This document shows, piece by piece, positions 15,293 to 22,111 of a stretch of 30,798 bases of DNA. The stretch comes from Actinomycetes bacterium (GTDB taxonomy: Bacteria > Actinomycetota > Acidimicrobiia > Acidimicrobiales > RAAP-2). The DNA is taken from assembly GCA_021802025.1 (NCBI GenBank), contig JAKABC010000003.1, forward strand, positions 1 through 30,798, written 5' to 3'. Position 1 is the stretch's first letter. Every line of letters starts with the position of its first letter. Below the pieces are notes generated by a model that worked only from the letters and a program-made list of their open reading frames with translations, had not been told where the DNA came from and searched no databases. Both the position numbers and the translations under genes were made by a program.

Positions 15293-15328
15293 TAGGCGGG
15301 GCCGTCGGGCCACGGGGAGGATGGACGC

Positions 15329-15634
15329 GTGTCGATGTACGTCGAGCTCTTGACGCGGGCCCTCGCCGAGTGGCCGAGCGAGATCCGCGACGACGGACTC
15401 GTCGAGTACGCGCGCACCTGCCGCCGCGAGATGGTCCGCACCTCGTCGCGGCGCCAGAAGGGCGCCTACGCCGCCCTAGCGGCGGAGATTGCCTACGACC
15501 GTGCGCTGGTGAAGCTCTGCCTCGCCCACGACGTCCCGGTCGCGCCCGACGACTTCTCCCACCCCGAGCAGGAGCGCCGCACCCTCGAGCGGCGCCTCGC
15601 CGAACGGGGTCTCGACCTGGTCGGGACGGCCTAG
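15329..15634 (+). CDS. Hypothetical protein, 101 aa
   Basis: I do not recognise a family. The protein is highly helical and charged, with no signal peptide or membrane segment; it contains the blocks YVELLTRALAEWP, YARTCRREMV, GAYAALAAEIAYDRALVKLC and a C-terminal HPEQERRTLERRLAERGLDL. GTG at 15329 was chosen because GGGGAGG and GAGGAT stand just before it; ATG at 15335 is an alternative. It ends 3 bp before the convergent devR-like gene. A DosR-like box upstream suggests that the regulator encoded next door controls it. Confidence 0.65.
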   Translation: MSMYVELLTRALAEWPSEIRDDGLVEYARTCRREMVRTSSRRQKGAYAALAAEIAYDRALVKLCLAHDVPVAPDDFSHPEQERRTLERRLAERGLDLVGTA

Positions 15635-15637
15635 GTC

Positions 15638-16288
15638 CTAGGGCTGGTCGAGCGTCCCGTCGCGCAGACGGGTCACGAAAACGGCGGCCTCGGTGCGGTT
15701 GGCCATGTTGAGCTTGGCCAGCAGGCTCGTCACGTAGTTCTTCACGGTCTTCTCCGAGAGGAACATCACCTCGGCGATCTGGCGGTTGGTGAGGCCCTCG
15801 GCGATGTGGTCGAGCAGGCGCCGCTCCTGGGGCGAGAGCGCGGCTAACTCGTCGCTCGGGCTCGGTGGGTTGGTGATCCGCTCGATGACCCGGGCGATCG
15901 CCCGGCCGTCCATCAAGGTGCCGCCCCCGGCGACCTTCTTGACGTCGGCCACGAGGTCGCGCCCGCGCACCTGCTTCAGCACGTAGCCCGCGGCGCCGGC
16001 CATGACGCTGGCGTAGAGGGCCTCGTCGTCGGCGTAGCTCGTCAGCATCAGGCAGGTGACCGACGGATCGTCGGAGCGGATGTCCCGACAGACCTCGATG
16101 CCGCTGCCGTCGGGCAGGCGCACGTCGAGGATCGCGACGTCGGGGTGGGCCAGCGGGATCCGGGTCATCGCCTCGGCCACGGTCGAGGCCTCGCCCACCA
16201 CCTCGATCTCCTCGTCGTACTCCAGGAGGCTGCGGATCCCCTCGCGGACCACCTCGTGGTCGTCGAGCAAGAAGACGCGAATCGCCAT
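15638..16288 (-). CDS. devR: NarL/FixJ-family response regulator, DevR/DosR-like
   Basis: A 216-aa regulator with a receiver domain (phospho-acceptor D55 in AILDVRLPDG, switch T83 in LTSY, K105 in GYVLK) and a LuxR-type helix-turn-helix. From memory it aligns with mycobacterial DevR/DosR almost without gaps, offset by one residue: LDDHEVVREG, VGEASTVAEAMTRIP, EGLTNRQIAEVMFLSEKTVK and NYVTSLLAKLNM all have direct counterparts. The residues matching DosR DNA contacts K179, K182 and N183 are K180, K183 and N184, so it should read a similar DNA dyad. The ATG at 16288 has GATAGT 7 nt upstream. The cognate kinase is divergent at 16372. Confidence 0.9.
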   Translation of the reverse strand: MAIRVFLLDDHEVVREGIRSLLEYDEEIEVVGEASTVAEAMTRIPLAHPDVAILDVRLPDGSGIEVCRDIRSDDPSVTCLMLTSYADDEALYASVMAGAAGYVLKQVRGRDLVADVKKVAGGGTLMDGRAIARVIERITNPPSPSDELAALSPQERRLLDHIAEGLTNRQIAEVMFLSEKTVKNYVTSLLAKLNMANRTEAAVFVTRLRDGTLDQP

Positions 16289-16295
16289 CACGCCC

Positions 16296-16301
16296 ACTAT
16301 C
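16296..16301 (-). promoter_or_regulatory. Leaderless promoter -10 of the devR-like gene
   Basis: Minus-strand GATAGT, 7 nt, then the ATG at 16288. Confidence 0.45.
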
Positions 16302-16304
16302 GCA

Positions 16305-16316
16305 CCCGCGCGGGTA
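16305..16316. promoter_or_regulatory. 12-bp perfect palindrome in the devR-devS divergent promoter
   Basis: ACCCGCGCGGGT is self-complementary and falls in the -10/-35 spacer of the devR-like promoter. It is not a DosR-type dyad, so if it is an operator another regulator would bind it. Confidence 0.4.
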
Positions 16317-16359
16317 GTAGTCAAAATGTCGAGTCGTCGGGCCGCGCCCGGCCCCTCAC

Positions 16360-16365
16360 TACTCT
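16360..16365 (+). promoter_or_regulatory. Leaderless promoter -10 of the DevS-like kinase gene
   Basis: TACTCT is followed by 6 nt and the GTG at 16372, which fixes that start over the TTG at 16366. Confidence 0.5.
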
Positions 16366-16371
16366 TTGGGC

Positions 16372-17508
16372 GTGCCGTACCGCAAGGTCCGCGACGTCGA
16401 CAAGCTCCAGCGCCTGTTGAGCGGCGTGCTCATGATCGAGGCGGACGTCGAGCTCGCGGCGCTGCTCACCCACCTGGTCGAGGAGGCCTGCTCGCTGGTT
16501 GGCGCCCAGTACGGCGCGTTGGGCGTGCTCAACGAGTCGCGGACCGCCCTGGCCGAGTTCATCACGTACGGCCTTTCGCAGGAGCGCGAACTCGCCATCG
16601 GCGCGCGGCCCACCGGACGGGGCGTCCTGGGCGTCGTCGTCGCCGACGGTGAGACGCTGCGCCTCGACCGGATCGCCGAGCACCCCCTCAGTGTGGGCTT
16701 CCCCGAGGGGCACCCCGCGATGACCTCGTTCCTCGGGGTGCCGGTGCGCACCCCCTCCACGGTCTACGGCAACCTCTATCTCACCAACAAGCTCGACGCC
16801 GAACGCTTCAGCGACGAGGACGAGGCCCTCGTCGAGGCCCTGGCCCAGGCCGCGGCCATCGCCATCGAGAACAACCGGCTGCGCGATCGGCTGCGACTGC
16901 TCTCGGTCATCGAGGACCGGGACCGCATCGCCCGCGAACTGCACGACCGGATCATCCAGCGCATCTTCGCCATCGGGCTCGCCCTGCAGGAGGCCTCGCG
17001 CTACGCGATCAGCGACCCGACCCGGGCGGCCATCGCTCGCGGGGTCGACCAGCTCGACATCGTGATCAACGAGCTGCGCGCCACGATCCACCAGCTCGAC
17101 GCCGACCCCCTGCCCGGGGGCCTGCGACGCAACGCGACCGACCTCATCGACGAGCTCGCTGCGATCCTCGGCCCGCGCCCGACGCTCGACTTCTCCGGGC
17201 CGATCGACACCACCGTCCCGCCCCGGGTGGCCGACCACCTGCTCGCCGTCTTGCGCGAGGCCCTGACCAACGTGGCCAAGCACGCCCGCGCCGAGCACTG
17301 CGCCGTCGCGTTCGCCGTCGACGACGGCACGATCACCCTGCGGGTGCTCGACGACGGGGTCGGCGTCGACTCCGCCCGAGGTGGCGCCGGGCTCGGGCTG
17401 GCGAACCTCGCCCAGCGCGCCGCGATCCTGGGCGGCGACTTCTCGATCGAGGCGCTCGACCCCCACGGGACGCGCCTCACCTGGCGGGTCCCGCTGGGCG
17501 CGGCCTAG
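16372..17508 (+). CDS. devS: GAF-domain sensor histidine kinase, DevS/DosT-like, single GAF
   Basis: A 378-aa kinase: one GAF domain (about 20-165), a HisKA_3 dimerisation helix with the phospho-acceptor H191 in RELHDRIIQRIFAIGLALQ, and a HATPase domain with REALTNVAKHA (N box) and DDGVGVD (G1 box). The GAF segment SVGFPEGHPAMTSFLGVPVR matches DevS GAF-A, whose H149 is the proximal haem ligand; the equivalent here is H114. Mycobacterial DevS has a second GAF, which is absent, so the haem-like domain is joined directly to the kinase core. It probably senses O2, NO or CO and phosphorylates the divergent DevR-like regulator. Confidence 0.88.
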   Translation: MPYRKVRDVDKLQRLLSGVLMIEADVELAALLTHLVEEACSLVGAQYGALGVLNESRTALAEFITYGLSQERELAIGARPTGRGVLGVVVADGETLRLDRIAEHPLSVGFPEGHPAMTSFLGVPVRTPSTVYGNLYLTNKLDAERFSDEDEALVEALAQAAAIAIENNRLRDRLRLLSVIEDRDRIARELHDRIIQRIFAIGLALQEASRYAISDPTRAAIARGVDQLDIVINELRATIHQLDADPLPGGLRRNATDLIDELAAILGPRPTLDFSGPIDTTVPPRVADHLLAVLREALTNVAKHARAEHCAVAFAVDDGTITLRVLDDGVGVDSARGGAGLGLANLAQRAAILGGDFSIEALDPHGTRLTWRVPLGAA

Positions 17509-18485
17509 GCGCCCCGGTTCAAGAGTCGCTGGATCGAGCGCGCCACCCCCGGGGTGATGACGCCCCGGCTGCGCACCACGTAGAGCGCCTCGGTGCGGTC
17601 GGGCTCGAGCTTGGAGCGGAACCGGTTGATCCCGCTGAAGCGGTACTGGTGGTCGAAGAAGGCCAGCACCCGCCGACCCACCACCCCGAGGTCGTGGGGG
17701 TCCTGGCGGCCCTCGTCGGGTCGCCAGAACGGCAGCGGGCCGTTGGAGACGGTCTCGAACCCCTCGTCGCGCAGGGTGTCGAGGGCCAGGGCGAGGGCGC
17801 CCTCGAGCGAGCCGCGCGCCGCGTCACCCAGGCGCACCAGGTCCTGGAGGTACCAGCCCGTGGCGTTGATCGGCGTGCACACGACGAAGGCGGTCACCGC
17901 CCCGGCGAGCTCGGCGGCGAAGTAGCGCCGCAGGGTGGCGAGCTCGAGGTAGTCGGTGCGCAAGAACGAGTCGGTGCGCCGCTCGGGTCGCGCCGCCTTC
18001 CAGGCCGACTCGACCCAGGCCAGGGCCGCCCGGTCCTCGGGCCGCTCGAGCGGGTGGGCCTCGCGCCAGGTCACCCCGAGGCCCGCGGCGTGGTTACGGG
18101 CCCAGCGCAGCTTCTGGCGCCGCCCGCCGGCGAGGGACCAGTGGGCGAGGTCCACGTAGCTCTCGACCCCGGTCCACAGGGCGGGCAGGCCCAGCGCCTC
18201 GGCGGCGCGCATGGTCGCCGCACTGACCTCGAGGGCGAGGAAGTACTTGCGCCGGCTCGTGGCGTAGCGCGCGAGCCGGGCCACCAGTTCGCCCTCGACC
18301 CCGGGCGCGCAGACCGGCGAGCGCCACGCCGCGACGACGCGGCGTCCCTCGAGGAAACCGATGAAGCCCTCGCGCCCCTGGTCGAAGAAGACCAGCCAGG
18401 GGTCCGGGCCGAGGACCGTGTAGTGGCCGGCCTCTCGTCCGTGGCGGGCGAGGAGGGTCTCCACCTCGTCGCGGACGTCGGCCAC
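17505..18485 (-). CDS. DUF2156 (MprF C-terminal-like) aminoacyltransferase-type protein
   Basis: A 326-aa protein matching the soluble LPG_synthase_C/DUF2156 domain of phosphatidylglycerol lysyltransferase, a double-GNAT fold. Landmarks include FFDQGREGFIGFLEGRRVVAAWRSPVC near the N-terminus (as two blocks, FFDQGREGF and RRVVAAWRSPVC), LALEVSAATM, GRRQKLRWARNHA and the C-terminal YRFSGINRFRSKLEPDRTEALYVV pattern (YRFSGINRFRSKL then EALYVV). No transmembrane flippase is fused, so it may use a different acceptor or a partner flippase. GTG start at 18485. Its stop shares CTAG with the DevS-like gene. Confidence 0.8.
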   Translation of the reverse strand: MADVRDEVETLLARHGREAGHYTVLGPDPWLVFFDQGREGFIGFLEGRRVVAAWRSPVCAPGVEGELVARLARYATSRRKYFLALEVSAATMRAAEALGLPALWTGVESYVDLAHWSLAGGRRQKLRWARNHAAGLGVTWREAHPLERPEDRAALAWVESAWKAARPERRTDSFLRTDYLELATLRRYFAAELAGAVTAFVVCTPINATGWYLQDLVRLGDAARGSLEGALALALDTLRDEGFETVSNGPLPFWRPDEGRQDPHDLGVVGRRVLAFFDHQYRFSGINRFRSKLEPDRTEALYVVRSRGVITPGVARSIQRLLNRGA

Positions 18486-18550
18486 CCTCTCGGGATCGGC
18501 CGCGGAGGGGCGCGCCAGGACTCTGCTCGTCCCCCCTGGTTACCACAGCC

Positions 18551-18567
18551 CCGCCCGAGGGGGGCGG
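18551..18567 (-). terminator. GC-rich hairpin downstream of the COG4315 gene
   Basis: CCGCCC (18551-18556) and GGGCGG (18562-18567) pair around a 5-nt loop, 44-60 bp past the stop of the COG4315-like gene. There is no U-tract; assignment as a terminator is tentative. Confidence 0.35.
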
Positions 18568-18610
18568 AGAGCACTCTCAGTGATCGGCCACGAGTGACCG
18601 GTGGCTCGGG

Positions 18611-19135
18611 CTACCAGCCCCCGCCCGAGGAGGACGAGGAGGACGACGACGTCGTGGTCTTAGCCACCTTCTCCGGGGTCTGCGCGGCGGTCCTCGCCCA
18701 GGCGTTGACGAGCACCCAGGTGCCCGCGCCCAGCTTCAGCCCGATGCCCCTGGCCTCGTGGGGCTTGGTGTCACCGGAGAAGGTGTAGAGGGGATAGCCG
18801 TTGAAGGTGGCCTGGCGGAACTTGCCCCGCTTCACCCAGGCGAGCGAGCCCTTCACCGCCGCCGAGTGGCTCAACGAGCCGACGTTGATCGGCAGCATGA
18901 CGGGCGGCCAGAGGTGCGTGCACGCGCGCACGCACTTGATCTTGCCCCCCGCCTCCGAGGTCAAGATGTAGAGCGGGTGACCCGCCGCGTCGATCAGGAC
19001 GTGGGGGTCCCGGGCGATCGTCGCCGCCTGGAGGGTGGGCTGAGCCGCTCCGAGCGGCACCGCGACCACCGCGGCCGCCCCGGCCACGACCGTGGCGACG
19101 AGGGTGAATCTCTTAAGGGTGGATCGAGCGGACAT
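18611..19135 (-). CDS. Secreted COG4315-like protein (Yx(F/W/Y)xxD-type repeats)
   Basis: A 174-aa protein with a Sec signal peptide (RSTLKRF followed by a hydrophobic stretch, cleavage likely near AAQP around residue 32). Two repeat units follow: HPLYILTSEAGG with CVRACTHLWPPV, and YPLYTFSGDTKPHE with WVLVNAW. This is the COG4315 pattern, in which the first unit usually ends in Asp; here it is Glu. Function of the family is unknown. The C-terminus is a low-complexity TTTSSSSSSSSGGGW tail. The ATG at 19135 follows AGAGGAG, a good ribosome-binding site. Confidence 0.82.
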   Translation of the reverse strand: MSARSTLKRFTLVATVVAGAAAVVAVPLGAAQPTLQAATIARDPHVLIDAAGHPLYILTSEAGGKIKCVRACTHLWPPVMLPINVGSLSHSAAVKGSLAWVKRGKFRQATFNGYPLYTFSGDTKPHEARGIGLKLGAGTWVLVNAWARTAAQTPEKVAKTTTSSSSSSSSGGGW

Positions 19136-19418
19136 GCCGTCTCCTCTCGCTGCGATGCCGATTGAGCAGGACCCTAGCGCCGGGACTCGGGCGTGTCTGG
19201 TCGGGGAGGTCGCGCCGGCCCCGGCCTCGTCGCGCTCGACGCGCCGCGAGTCCGACGCTCCGACCCCCGGCGACGGGCAAAGGGCCCGTCGACGCTGGAT
19301 CCGCCGGGGGTGGTGGACGGCCCCGGGGCCGAGGTCGTCCCCACGGGTCACGGAACGACCCGCGAGAACTCAGGCCCCTCGAAGACGACGAGCGGCCAAC
19401 CCCGGGGCCCGCGAGTGG

Positions 19419-19424
19419 GATAGT
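19419..19424 (+). promoter_or_regulatory. Leaderless promoter -10 for the second VOC gene
   Basis: GATAGT, 6 nt, then the GTG at 19431. The preceding 280 bp (19136-19418) holds no coding frame I trust. Confidence 0.4.
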
Positions 19425-19430
19425 GGCCCC

Positions 19431-19850
19431 GTGGAGCCCCGCCTCTCGGTCGTCACCCTCGCCGTCGAGGACCTCGCGCGATCGCGGGCCTTCTACGAGG
19501 CCCTCGGCTGGTCGAGCCCGACGGGCCCGAACGAGGGCATCGCCTTCTTCCAGCTCGGGGGGGTGGTGCTCGCGCTGTGGGAGCGCTCGGCCATGGACGA
19601 GGACCCCGGTCGGCCCGACGGGACGGGCGGGGGCGGGTTCACCCTGGCCCATAACGTGCGCTCGGACGGCGAGGTCGACCAGACCCTCGCCGCGGCCGAG
19701 CGCGCCGGGGCGACGCTCGACCGGCCCGGCGCGCCGACCGCGTGGGGCGGCTACTCCGGCTCCTTCCTCGACCCCGACGGCCACCGCTGGGAGATCGCCC
19801 ACAATCCCCACTGGCCCCTCCTCGACGACGGGACGGTGCGCCTGGGGTGA
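19431..19850 (+). CDS. VOC-family glyoxalase-like protein, 139 aa
   Basis: Two betaalphabeta modules: LSVVTLAVEDLARSRAFYEA with a GWSS strand, IAFFQLGGVVLALWE, then FTLAHNVRSDGEVDQTLAAA and the final SFLDPDGHRWEIAHNP. The closing WEIAHNP motif marks the Glyoxalase/bleomycin-resistance subgroup common in soil actinobacteria. It differs in sequence from the two related VOC proteins at 8170 and 29681. The substrate is unknown. Confidence 0.85.
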   Translation: MEPRLSVVTLAVEDLARSRAFYEALGWSSPTGPNEGIAFFQLGGVVLALWERSAMDEDPGRPDGTGGGGFTLAHNVRSDGEVDQTLAAAERAGATLDRPGAPTAWGGYSGSFLDPDGHRWEIAHNPHWPLLDDGTVRLG

Positions 19851-19869
19851 CGACGCCCGCGGGCGTGGA

Positions 19870-19875
19870 TATACT
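19870..19875 (+). promoter_or_regulatory. -10 element of the DHA2-MarR operon
   Basis: TATACT, with a possible -35 GGTGAC at 19846-19851 (18-bp spacer). The CTTGC arm of the putative operator overlaps it. Confidence 0.5.
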
Positions 19876-19895
19876 TGCATGAAGTCAAGCAACTA
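19874..19895 (+). promoter_or_regulatory. Putative MarR operator of the DHA2-MarR operon
   Basis: CTTGC (19874-19878) and GCAACTA (19889-19895) frame ATGAAGTCAA, which itself gives CTTG/CAAG symmetry. The outer blocks match those upstream of the first MarR gene but with a 10-bp rather than 6-bp spacer. It overlaps the -10 and predicted transcription start, a repression position. Confidence 0.45.
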
Positions 19896-19910
19896 TCCCC
19901 CGGAGGACCG

Positions 19911-21686
19911 ATGCCCCAACTCGGCGTCAAGCACGCTCACCCCGAGCGCTACAAGTGGATCGCGCTGACCAACACCACGCTCGGGGTGTTCATGGCGGTG
20001 GTGAACTCCTCGATCATCCTTATCTCGCTGCCGGCGATCTTCCGCGGCATCCACCTCAACCCGCTCACGCCCTCCAACGTCGGCTACCTGCTGTGGCTGA
20101 TGATGGGCTACCTCCTCGTCACGGCGGTGCTCGTGATCAGCCTCGGGCGCCTCGGCGACATCGTGGGGCGCGTGCGCATCTTCAACCTCGGCTTCCTCGT
20201 CTTCTCGGTGGCCTCGGTCCTGCTCGCCCTCGACCCCTTCCACGGGGGGACCGGCGCCATCTGGCTCGTCGCCTGGCGCATCGTCCAGGGCATCGGCGGC
20301 TCGATGCTCTTCGCCAACTCCGCGGCGATCCTCGTCGACGCCTTCCCCACCGAGCAGCGCGGCATGGCCATGGGCGTCAACCAGGTCGCCGCCATCGGCG
20401 GCTCCTTCGTCGGTCTCATCGCCGGCGGCCTGCTCTCGGCCATCGACTGGCGCCTCGTCTTTTGGGTCTCGGTGCCCTTCGGGATCCTCGGGACCATCTG
20501 GAGCTACGTCAGCCTGCGCGACAACGGCGTGCGCACCCCCTCGCGAATCGACTGGTGGGGCAACGCGACCTTCGCGGTGGGCCTCACGGCGCTGCTGGTG
20601 GCCATCGTCTACGGCATCGAGCCCTACGCGAGCCACTCGATGGGCTGGACCTCCCCGCTGGTGCTCAGCTCGCTCGCCATCGCCGCGGTGACCCTCGCCG
20701 CCTTCTTCTGGATCGAGCTGCGCGTCACGGCCCCGATGTTCAACCTGCGCCTCTTTCGGATCCGGGCCTTCTTCATGGGCAGCTTCGCCGGACTCATCTC
20801 GGCGGTGGCCCGCGGCGGCCTCCAGTTCATGCTGATCATCTGGCTCCAGGGCATCTGGCTGCCCCTGCACGGCTACAGCTTCTCCGCGACCCCGCTGTGG
20901 GCCGGCATCTTCCTGCTGCCGCTCACCATCGGCTTCCTCGTCGCCGGGCCGGTCTCGGGGTGGCTGAGCGACCGTCACGGTGCCCGGGTGCTGTCGACGA
21001 CGGGCCTCGTGGTCTTCGCCCTGAGCTTCGTCGGGCTGCTCACGGTGCCGACCGACTTCGGCTACCCCGTCTTCGCGTTGCTGATCGCCCTGAACGGCGT
21101 CGGCGGTGGGATGTTCTCGGCGCCGAACCAGGCGGCCGTCATGAACTCGGTCCCGGCCGACCAGCGCGGCGGCGCGGCCGGCATCCAGGCCGCCTTCATG
21201 AACACCGGCATGGTGCTCTCGATGGGCATCTTCTTCTCGCTCATGATCGTGGGGCTCACCAACGCCCTGCCCCCGGCGATGCTCAAGGGGCTCACGTCCC
21301 ACGGCGTGCCCGTGGCCCAGGCGACGGCGGTGGCGCACCTGCCGGCCGTGGGCAGCCTCTTCTCCTCGTTCCTCGGCTACAACCCACTGAAGACCCTCCT
21401 CGTCAGCCCGGCGGTCGCCCACGTGAGCGCGGCCCAGTGGGCCGTGCTCACCGGCAAGCGGTTCTTCCCGGGCCTCATCCAGGACCCCTTCCACCACGGC
21501 CTGGTCATCGTCTTTTTGACGGCCTTCACGCTCTCGCTCGTCGGGGCGGCCTTCTCGGCCCTGCGCGGCAAGCGCTACGTCCACGGCGCCCCGACGCCGG
21601 TGGCCGAGGCCGTGGTCGCCGAGATGTCCGAGGTCGCCGCGGGCGTCCCCGGCGAGCCGGCCCTCGACGGCGGGGTGGTCCGGTGA
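19911..21686 (+). CDS. DHA2-family (14-helix) MFS drug exporter, 591 aa
   Basis: Typical DHA2 exporter: ALTNTTLGVFMAVVNSSIIL in helix 1 (the usual LD is replaced by AVVN), GRLGDIVGRVRIFN (motif A), WRIVQGIGGSMLFANSAAI (motif B region), GVNQVAAIGGSFVGLIAGG (motif C region), then two extra central helices and a second half with VSGWLSDRHGARVLS. It probably uses proton motive force to expel lipophilic compounds. ATG at 19911 has CGGAGGA 4 nt upstream; an earlier ATG at 19879 lies inside the operator and lacks a ribosome site. The MarR gene starts within its stop codon. Confidence 0.9.
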   Translation: MPQLGVKHAHPERYKWIALTNTTLGVFMAVVNSSIILISLPAIFRGIHLNPLTPSNVGYLLWLMMGYLLVTAVLVISLGRLGDIVGRVRIFNLGFLVFSVASVLLALDPFHGGTGAIWLVAWRIVQGIGGSMLFANSAAILVDAFPTEQRGMAMGVNQVAAIGGSFVGLIAGGLLSAIDWRLVFWVSVPFGILGTIWSYVSLRDNGVRTPSRIDWWGNATFAVGLTALLVAIVYGIEPYASHSMGWTSPLVLSSLAIAAVTLAAFFWIELRVTAPMFNLRLFRIRAFFMGSFAGLISAVARGGLQFMLIIWLQGIWLPLHGYSFSATPLWAGIFLLPLTIGFLVAGPVSGWLSDRHGARVLSTTGLVVFALSFVGLLTVPTDFGYPVFALLIALNGVGGGMFSAPNQAAVMNSVPADQRGGAAGIQAAFMNTGMVLSMGIFFSLMIVGLTNALPPAMLKGLTSHGVPVAQATAVAHLPAVGSLFSSFLGYNPLKTLLVSPAVAHVSAAQWAVLTGKRFFPGLIQDPFHHGLVIVFLTAFTLSLVGAAFSALRGKRYVHGAPTPVAEAVVAEMSEVAAGVPGEPALDGGVVR

Positions 21687-22111
21687 GCGCCGCCCTGACC
21701 GAGGCGCCCACGGCGGCGCGGCTGCGCCTCGTGGTGACCCGGCTGGTCAAGGTCATGCGCCGCGACACCGACGTCGGGCTCAGCCCGTCGCTGCTCTCGG
21801 CCCTGGCGACCCTCGAGGACCACGGGGCCCTGCGGATCTCCGCGCTGGCCGCCGCCGAGTCCGTCGACCCCTCGGTCGCCACCCGGCTCGTCGCCGCGCT
21901 CGAGGAGCGGCGCTTCGTCGAGCGCCGTGACGACCCCGACGACCGCCGGGCCTGCGTCGTCGCCCTCACCGCCAAGGGTCGCAAGACCCTCGAGCGGCTC
22001 TGGGTCGAGCGGGCCGCGACGCTGGCCGCGCGCCTCGAGCGGCTCGAGCCGCGCGACGTGCGCGCGATCGAGGCCGCCCTGCCGGCGCTCGAGCGCCTGC
22101 TCGACGCCTAG
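21683..22111 (+). CDS. MarR-family transcriptional regulator
   Basis: A 142-aa winged-helix protein: LSPSLLSALATLEDHGALRI, the helix-turn-helix SALAAAESVDPSVATRLVAAL, and the wing ERRDDPDDRRACVVALTAKG, whose DxxDxR motif is the MarR signature. The GTG start overlaps the exporter stop (GTGA), so the regulator is made with the pump. It probably represses the operon from the palindromic site near 19874. Its last base pairs share CTAG with the OsmC stop. Confidence 0.9.
   Translation: MSAALTEAPTAARLRLVVTRLVKVMRRDTDVGLSPSLLSALATLEDHGALRISALAAAESVDPSVATRLVAALEERRFVERRDDPDDRRACVVALTAKGRKTLERLWVERAATLAARLERLEPRDVRAIEAALPALERLLDA

Larger units (their letters stand above)
14937..15328. other. 392-bp gene-free regulatory region between divergent genes
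   Basis: No credible coding frame is seen. The region holds two DosR-like boxes near the left promoter, one near the right promoter, a weaker GGGACGGTGCCGCC at 15083-15096, and a perfect 10-bp hairpin at 15201-15224. It separates the 202-aa membrane protein (leftward) from the 101-aa protein (rightward) and is the longest non-coding stretch in the window. Confidence 0.7.

Noticed and set aside
19136..19418. Small coding frames in the 283-bp gap before the second VOC gene
   Set aside because: Frames are arginine/proline-rich with no ribosome site or hydrophobic pattern; several short GC palindromes only.
19893..21584. 563-residue open frame on the minus strand
   Set aside because: It is antisense to the DHA2 exporter, rich in E/D/H/R and free of hydrophobic core pattern; a shadow of GC-rich codon usage.
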